From Pseudarthrobacter sp. BIM B-2242 (GTDB taxonomy: Bacteria; Actinomycetota; Actinomycetes; Actinomycetales; Micrococcaceae): a stretch of DNA of 64,000 nucleotides. This document shows positions 59,471 to 64,000 of this stretch, piece after piece; position 1 is the stretch's first letter, and each line of letters begins with the position of its first letter. A model generated the notes under the pieces. The model was not told where the DNA came from. It was given only the letters and a program-made list of their open reading frames with translations, and did no database searches. The stretch spans positions 372,001 to 436,000 of the forward strand of contig NZ_CP061721.1 of assembly GCF_014764445.1 (NCBI RefSeq). Reading direction: 5' to 3'. Both the position numbers and the translations under genes were made by a program.

Positions 59471-62257
59471 GTGAACGTGCCTGGCGCCGGCGGACCGCCC
59501 CTGATCCTCGGATTGGAGGCTGTTAATGCCGCCATGGTGTCCGTCGTTGGCGGGAAGGCGGCCAACCTGGGGGAGCTTCTGGCCGCGGGAATGCCGGTGC
59601 CGGCAGGCTTTTGCCTCACCACCGGGGCGTACCGCCACGCCACGGCGGGCGGTACCGGCGATGGTGCTGACCCGCTGGCCACCGTCCACCAGGCACTCAA
59701 AGACACCGCCGACGCCGACCTCCCCGCCCTGGCCGCGCTTGCCGGCCAGGCCCGGGACGTGATCCGGAGCGCGCCCGTCCCGCCGGAGATAGCGGAAGCC
59801 ATCAAGTCTGCCTACGCCGCGCTTGGCCAGGACGTCCCCGTGGCAGTGAGGTCCTCGGCCACGGCCGAAGACCTCCCGTCGGCGAGCTTCGCCGGCCAGC
59901 AGGACACCTACCTCAACGTGGTGGGTACTGCGGTCGTGGTGGAGGCGGTGCGCAACTGCTGGGCGTCGCTGTGGACTGACCGGGCTGTCAGTTACCGTGC
60001 CACCCGGGGGATCGATCCGGCCGCAGTGGCACTGGCAGTAGTGGTCCAGCAGATGGTGGATGCCACTGCGGCCGGTGTGCTGTTTACAGCGAACCCGCTG
60101 ACAAACCGCCGGCAGCAGGCTGTCATTGATGCCAGCCCGGGGCTCGGCGAAGCGGTGGTGTCGGGGGCGGTGAACCCGGACCACTTTGTGGTTGATCCGC
60201 TCACCGGAAAGGTCCTTGAACGGCGCCTCGGCGACAAGCGCATCGCGGTCCGGCCGCTCTCGGGCGGGGGAACCCGGGCCGTGGCCGTCAGCAACGGCGG
60301 CGCCACGGCCTGCCTGACGGACCGGCAGGCGGCAGAGCTGGCGGCCCTGGGTCACCGGGTGGAGCAACACTTCGGAGCACCGCAGGACATCGAATGGGCC
60401 ATCGACGGCGGCGGGCGGCTGTGGCTGACACAGTCGCGGCCCATCACCACCCTTTTCCCCGTACCCCGGCGGACTGCCCTCCGGACCGGCGACGCAGCCG
60501 GGCGTGCGCAGGCGGACAGCGCCCGCGTCTATCTTTGCTTCAGCCTGGCGCAGGGCCTCACCCGGCCCATCACGCCGATGGGTCTGGCAGTGTTCCGGCT
60601 CATTGCCTCGTCCGTTGCCCGGGCGGCGCAGTTCGATGTCCCCCAGCCACACAACGGCCCGCCGCCCTATGCCGAGGCGGGCCAGCGGATGTACTTTGAC
60701 CTGACGGCCGTTGCCCGCAGCACCACCGGGCGCCGGATCGTGCCCAGGGTCTTCGACGTGATGGAGGCGCGCTCAGCCACGGTGCTGCGGAAGGTCTTCG
60801 AGGATCCGCGGTTTTCCGTGACCCGGCGGACGCCGTTGGGCCTGCTGCGTCACGTAGTGCCCGCTGCCGCGCATGCCCGCGTGCCCGAGACACTGCTGAG
60901 GGCGCTCCTCCGGCCGGACACGGCCCTCCGCCACGCGAACCGCAAGGCGCGCGAATTCGGGGACTCACTCCAGCTTCCTTCCGGTGCCACTCCGCTGCAG
61001 CGGCTGGACCATGCCGAACACGTCATCGGGACGCGCCTCTTCTCGGTGGTGCCGTCCATCCTTCCCCTTCCCGCACTCGGTTTCGCCTCGCTGGCGTTTG
61101 CCGGGAAACTGCTGGGGGGCGGCCGCTGGGATGACCTGCAGGTTGTGCTCCGGGGGCTCCCGAACAACGTGACCACCGAAATGGACCTGGAACTGTGGCG
61201 CCTGGCGCAGGTGATCAAGAACGACGGCGCCTCCCGCAGCGCAGTGGCCGGCCGGACACCCGCCGTGCTCGCCGAGGACTTCAAGGCAGGTGAGCTGCCC
61301 TTCGTGCTGCAGTCCGGGCTGGCGCGGTTCATGGATCAGTACGGGCACCGCGCGGTGGCCGAGATCGACGTCGGGATGCCACGCTGGTCAGACGATCCCA
61401 CCCACATCATTGGAGTGCTGGCCAATTATCTGCGCTTGGACGCCGACGCCATGGCACCGGACGTCCAGTTCAGCAACGCCGTCGAGGAAGCCGAAGCCCA
61501 GGTGCAGGCCCTGGTGGCGGAGGCGCGGTCCCGGGGCCGGCTTCGGGGCGCGGCGGTCCGGGCAGCCCTGCGGCGGACGCGGCTGTTTGCCGGGCTGCGC
61601 GAACTGCCCAAGTCCCAGTTGGTGGTGGGACTGGCCGAAGTGCGGAAACAACTGGCGCTGGTGGGCGGGGCGCTCGCCGCGGCCGGCACCGTTGCCGAGG
61701 CTGACGACATCTTCTACCTGAATTTCGACGAAGCCAGGGCCGGTCTCCTCAAAGTGGCGGCAGGCGGGCCGGGCGGGAAACCCGGGCCAGGCCCTGTTGA
61801 CCTGCATAGCGTCGTGGCTGAGCGGCGCGAGGCGTATGCCCTGGAACTGGAACGGCGCCATGTGCCCCGGCTGCTCCTCTCCGACGGCACCGAACCTGAG
61901 GCGCTGCTGCGGGCCGGTACCCCCGGGCAACCGGCGGTGGCCGGGACACTGACGGGCAGCCCGGCCTCGGCCGGGACGGTCACCGCGGCCGCCCGCGTCA
62001 TCCTGGACCCGGTGGGAGCACATCTTGAACCCGGGGAAATCCTGGTGGCACCGTCCACGGATCCCGGCTGGACCCCGCTGTTCCTCACGGCCGGAGGGCT
62101 GGTCATGGAGATGGGCGGGCCCAATTCCCACGGCGCCGTGGTGGCCCGGGAGTACGGCATCCCGGCTGTGGTGGGCGTCCCCGACGCCACGCTGAGGCTC
62201 TCCACCGGCCAGCAGATAACGGTCGACGGCGGCGCGGGCACCGTTGTGCCTTCGTAA
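59471..62257 (+). CDS. Rifampicin phosphotransferase/PEP-synthase-like enzyme
   Basis: The 928-residue protein has an N-terminal PPDK/PEP-synthase ATP-binding domain (VAVRSSATAEDLPSASFAGQ, LFTANPLTNRRQQAVIDAS, WLTQSRPITTL), a middle domain of about 500 residues, and at the extreme C-terminus the swivelling phospho-His domain (GGPNSHGAVVAREYGIPAVVG, His near residue 887). This order matches rifampicin phosphotransferases, not PEP synthase, which has a C-terminal TIM barrel. The substrate could be an antibiotic or an unknown hydroxylated compound. It has a GTG start and is coupled in position to the tandem USP. Confidence 0.82.
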   Translation: MNVPGAGGPPLILGLEAVNAAMVSVVGGKAANLGELLAAGMPVPAGFCLTTGAYRHATAGGTGDGADPLATVHQALKDTADADLPALAALAGQARDVIRSAPVPPEIAEAIKSAYAALGQDVPVAVRSSATAEDLPSASFAGQQDTYLNVVGTAVVVEAVRNCWASLWTDRAVSYRATRGIDPAAVALAVVVQQMVDATAAGVLFTANPLTNRRQQAVIDASPGLGEAVVSGAVNPDHFVVDPLTGKVLERRLGDKRIAVRPLSGGGTRAVAVSNGGATACLTDRQAAELAALGHRVEQHFGAPQDIEWAIDGGGRLWLTQSRPITTLFPVPRRTALRTGDAAGRAQADSARVYLCFSLAQGLTRPITPMGLAVFRLIASSVARAAQFDVPQPHNGPPPYAEAGQRMYFDLTAVARSTTGRRIVPRVFDVMEARSATVLRKVFEDPRFSVTRRTPLGLLRHVVPAAAHARVPETLLRALLRPDTALRHANRKAREFGDSLQLPSGATPLQRLDHAEHVIGTRLFSVVPSILPLPALGFASLAFAGKLLGGGRWDDLQVVLRGLPNNVTTEMDLELWRLAQVIKNDGASRSAVAGRTPAVLAEDFKAGELPFVLQSGLARFMDQYGHRAVAEIDVGMPRWSDDPTHIIGVLANYLRLDADAMAPDVQFSNAVEEAEAQVQALVAEARSRGRLRGAAVRAALRRTRLFAGLRELPKSQLVVGLAEVRKQLALVGGALAAAGTVAEADDIFYLNFDEARAGLLKVAAGGPGGKPGPGPVDLHSVVAERREAYALELERRHVPRLLLSDGTEPEALLRAGTPGQPAVAGTLTGSPASAGTVTAAARVILDPVGAHLEPGEILVAPSTDPGWTPLFLTAGGLVMEMGGPNSHGAVVAREYGIPAVVGVPDATLRLSTGQQITVDGGAGTVVPS

Positions 62258-62302
62258 CCGTTCCGGGACCCCGGGAGGGGTGTGCGCGGCGATCCCCAGG
62301 CG

Positions 62303-62347
62303 TAATCTGAATTCATGGGCTCCAAAGATGAAGCGGGGCTGGCATGA
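62303..62347 (+). promoter_or_regulatory. Leaderless-type promoter and 10-codon frame coupled to the next gene
   Basis: TAATCT at 62303-62308 is a strong -10. Six bases later an ATG at 62315 opens MGSKDEAGLA, whose TGA overlaps the ATG of the LolA-like gene (ATGA). The geometry is the same as at 23906. Confidence 0.45.
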
Positions 62348-63582
62348 ACCGCGCATGGAAGCGCTGGGTGCCCGCCGCAGCTGTACCCGCACTTATCGCC
62401 GCCGGTGTTCTGGTGGGATCCATTCCGGCGCGGGCCGGGGATCCGCTGCCGGAGAAGACCCCGGCGGAGGTCCTCACGCTCCTGGGCCAGCACAATACCA
62501 AAACGTTCTCCGGCACCCTGGAGCAGGTTTCGGACCTTGGACTGCCGGAGCTTCCGGCCGCCGGCCCCACGTCCGGCCCCGCCTCAGCGGGCGGCACGGC
62601 ATCGATGATCGAGTTCCTGACCGGCGAGCACAGCGCACGGATTTTTATGGACGGTCCTGCAAAGATGCGGGTCCAGGTGATGGACCGGCTGGCTGAACGC
62701 GATGTTATCAGGCGCGACCAGGACGTCTGGTTCTACAACTCCAAGGACAACTCCGCCGCCCATCTGACCCTGCCGGCCTTCGCCAACGATCTGCCCCTCG
62801 CCGTTCCAGACGCTCCCGGCATGCCGTTGCCTGCGCCTCCGGACCCCGGCACGGTGCCCGCCCCGGACATGAGCAAGCCGGTGCCGCCCACGCCCGAGGA
62901 CCTGGCCGCGAAGTTCCTTGCCATGGCTGACAGCTCCACAGCGGTGACTGTCGGCCCCGAGGTGCAGGTGGCCGGGCGCCCGGCGTACAGCCTTGAACTG
63001 GTGCCGCGCACTGACGGGACCCTGCTGGAGAAGGTGGCTATCGCCGTCGACGGCCGGACCGGGATGCCGCTCAGGGTAACGGTGTCGGCGCGGGGCCAGG
63101 CGGAACCGGCATTCAAGGCCGGCTTCACGAGCCTGTCGCTGGAGGCGCCCGACGCGGGCATGTTCAATTTCGTGGCCCCGCCCGGTGCCACGCTCAAGGA
63201 GTTGCAGGTCCCCCCGGCGCCCTACCCGCACGGGATGCCCGCGCATCCTGTAGAGCCGGGAACGGTCACACCGGACCAGATGCCGGCACCGGACCGGATG
63301 CCCGGCTATCACGCGCGCGAGCACGGTGACAAGCCACAGCCGACGGTGACCGGCGAGGGTTGGGAAACGGTGATCGGGTTCCCCGCGCCACCTGACGGCC
63401 AGGGCGCCCGGCTGGCCGAAGCACTACTGAAGGATCCGCTGCTGTCCCAGGCCGCCGTCGCCGTTCCCGGCGGACGGCTCCTGTCCACGTCCCTGGTCAA
63501 CGTCCTGCTGACCGACGACGGCAGGATCTTTGTGGGGATGGTTCCGGCGGACCGGCTGCAGGCCGCCGCCGGCACAGCGTGA
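62344..63582 (+). CDS. Secreted LolA/RseB-like protein (DUF2092 type)
   Basis: The 412-residue protein has a signal peptide (VPALIAAGVLVGSIPARA). A beta-rich domain follows, like LolA/LppX/RseB (NTKTFSGTLEQVSDLG, RIFMDGPAKMRVQVMDRLAERDVIRRDQDVWFYNS, YSLELVPRTDGTLLEKVAIAVDG), with a Pro-rich insertion and a C-terminal module (ETVIGFPAPPD...LVNVLLTDDGRIFVGMVPADRL). Such proteins carry lipids or sense envelope stress outside the membrane. Its stop overlaps the start of an ABC ATPase gene, so it probably works with that transporter. Confidence 0.83.
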   Translation: MNRAWKRWVPAAAVPALIAAGVLVGSIPARAGDPLPEKTPAEVLTLLGQHNTKTFSGTLEQVSDLGLPELPAAGPTSGPASAGGTASMIEFLTGEHSARIFMDGPAKMRVQVMDRLAERDVIRRDQDVWFYNSKDNSAAHLTLPAFANDLPLAVPDAPGMPLPAPPDPGTVPAPDMSKPVPPTPEDLAAKFLAMADSSTAVTVGPEVQVAGRPAYSLELVPRTDGTLLEKVAIAVDGRTGMPLRVTVSARGQAEPAFKAGFTSLSLEAPDAGMFNFVAPPGATLKELQVPPAPYPHGMPAHPVEPGTVTPDQMPAPDRMPGYHAREHGDKPQPTVTGEGWETVIGFPAPPDGQGARLAEALLKDPLLSQAAVAVPGGRLLSTSLVNVLLTDDGRIFVGMVPADRLQAAAGTA

Positions 63583-64000
63583 CAGCGGCCGGCAGCGTGG
63601 CTGCCGGGCTGAGCATCGAGACCCAGGGCTTGACCAAGCGGTTCGGCCACCAACTGGCGGTGGACAACGTGGACCTGGCCGTACCGCATGGCGCCGTGTT
63701 CGGCTTCCTGGGGCCCAACGGATCCGGCAAGACCACCACCATCCGGATGCTGCTGGGCCTCGCTGCTGCGTCGGCCGGAACGGTCAGCGTCCTGGGCCTG
63801 CCGATGCCGCAGCGGCTGCATGAGGTGCTGCCGCGCGTGGGGGCGCTGGTGGAGGGGCCGGCGTTTTATCCGTTCCTCTCCGGTACCGCGAACCTGCACC
63901 GGCTCGACGCCGCCAGCCGGCACGGAACGCCGGGCACGCGCAAGGCCCGGGTGGCTGCGGCGCTTGAGCGGGTCGGGCTGTCGCATGCCGGCGGCAAGCG
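63579..64000 (+). CDS. ABC transporter ATP-binding protein, 3' end outside the window
   Basis: The visible 140 residues start at a GTG that overlaps the previous stop (GTGA). They have the ABC fold: IETQGLTKRFGHQLAVDNV, Walker A FLGPNGSGKTTTIRMLLGL, and the region after it (PRVGALVEGPAFYPFLSGTANL) typical of DrrA/CcmA-type exporters with separate membrane subunits. The signature and Walker B motifs lie past the window edge. The pairing with a secreted LolA-like protein suggests lipid or glycolipid export, or antibiotic resistance. Confidence 0.88.
   Translation, partial: MTAAGSVAAGLSIETQGLTKRFGHQLAVDNVDLAVPHGAVFGFLGPNGSGKTTTIRMLLGLAAASAGTVSVLGLPMPQRLHEVLPRVGALVEGPAFYPFLSGTANLHRLDAASRHGTPGTRKARVAAALERVGLSHAGGK

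Overview
The window is a contiguous piece of chromosome from a high-GC Gram-positive bacterium. Gene content and style point to the Micrococcaceae, most likely Arthrobacter or Pseudarthrobacter: Holin-X and DUF3618 membrane-stress genes, a DUF222/HNH gene, a SigB/SigF-type sigma factor, GTGA/ATGA stop-start overlaps, frequent GTG starts and apparently leaderless promoters. The genus call is inference from gene families; no rRNA is present. I saw no tRNA, rRNA, CRISPR array, insertion sequence or prophage module.

Layout. 1-2.7 kb: a cut hypothetical gene, a TetR regulator, a thiamine-binding MTH1187-type protein, an O-methyltransferase and Dps. 2.75-6.0 kb: a tight three-gene unit (acyl-CoA dehydrogenase-like protein, PIG-L deacetylase fused to a NodS-like methyltransferase, GT2 glycosyltransferase) that looks like a small glycoconjugate-tailoring pathway. 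6.3-11.8 kb: an envelope and general-stress block (YihY/BrkB, DUF3618, Holin-X, an LEA-like membrane protein, a repeat-bearing coiled-coil protein, a SigB/F-type sigma factor). The palindrome TAAGNANGNTTA lies in front of dps, between the two divergent stress transcripts and in front of the sigma gene.

11.7-23.9 kb is the most unusual region. It is a heptose-type nucleotide-sugar and glycosyltransferase island: three GT9 heptosyltransferase-like proteins, a GmhB-like phosphatase, a GmhA-like isomerase, two HldE-like kinase/nucleotidyltransferases, two GT4-like glycosyltransferases, an SDR and an aldehyde dehydrogenase. This is the enzyme set of Gram-negative LPS-core heptose synthesis, but it sits in a bacterium that should lack LPS.

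23.9-37 kb: a spermidine-synthase-like methyltransferase, a LysR/MHS-transporter/hydroxybutyrate-dehydrogenase module, an HxlR/quinone-oxidoreductase pair with a palindromic operator candidate, a LysE exporter, an amino-acid permease, a membrane protein/HTH/oxidoreductase operon, the DUF222/HNH protein and a DinB/HhH pair. 37.1-41.6 kb: histidine utilisation (IclR regulator, hutU, hutH) with three copies of a shared operator-like sequence; a formimidoylglutamase-like gene (hutG) lies 8.5 kb further on. hutI is not in the window.

42-50 kb: a tricarboxylate transporter operon (tctC-tctB-tctA-usp) divergent from a CitA/CitB-type two-component system, then a CDF transporter coupled to a shortened solute-binding lipoprotein. 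50-64 kb: hutG, a CPA-type antiporter, an AzgA-type purine permease, a UvrA-like ABC ATPase, a CopC protein, a short FAD/NAD-binding protein, a tandem universal stress protein next to a rifampicin-phosphotransferase-like enzyme, and a secreted LolA/RseB-like protein coupled to an ABC ATPase that runs off the window.
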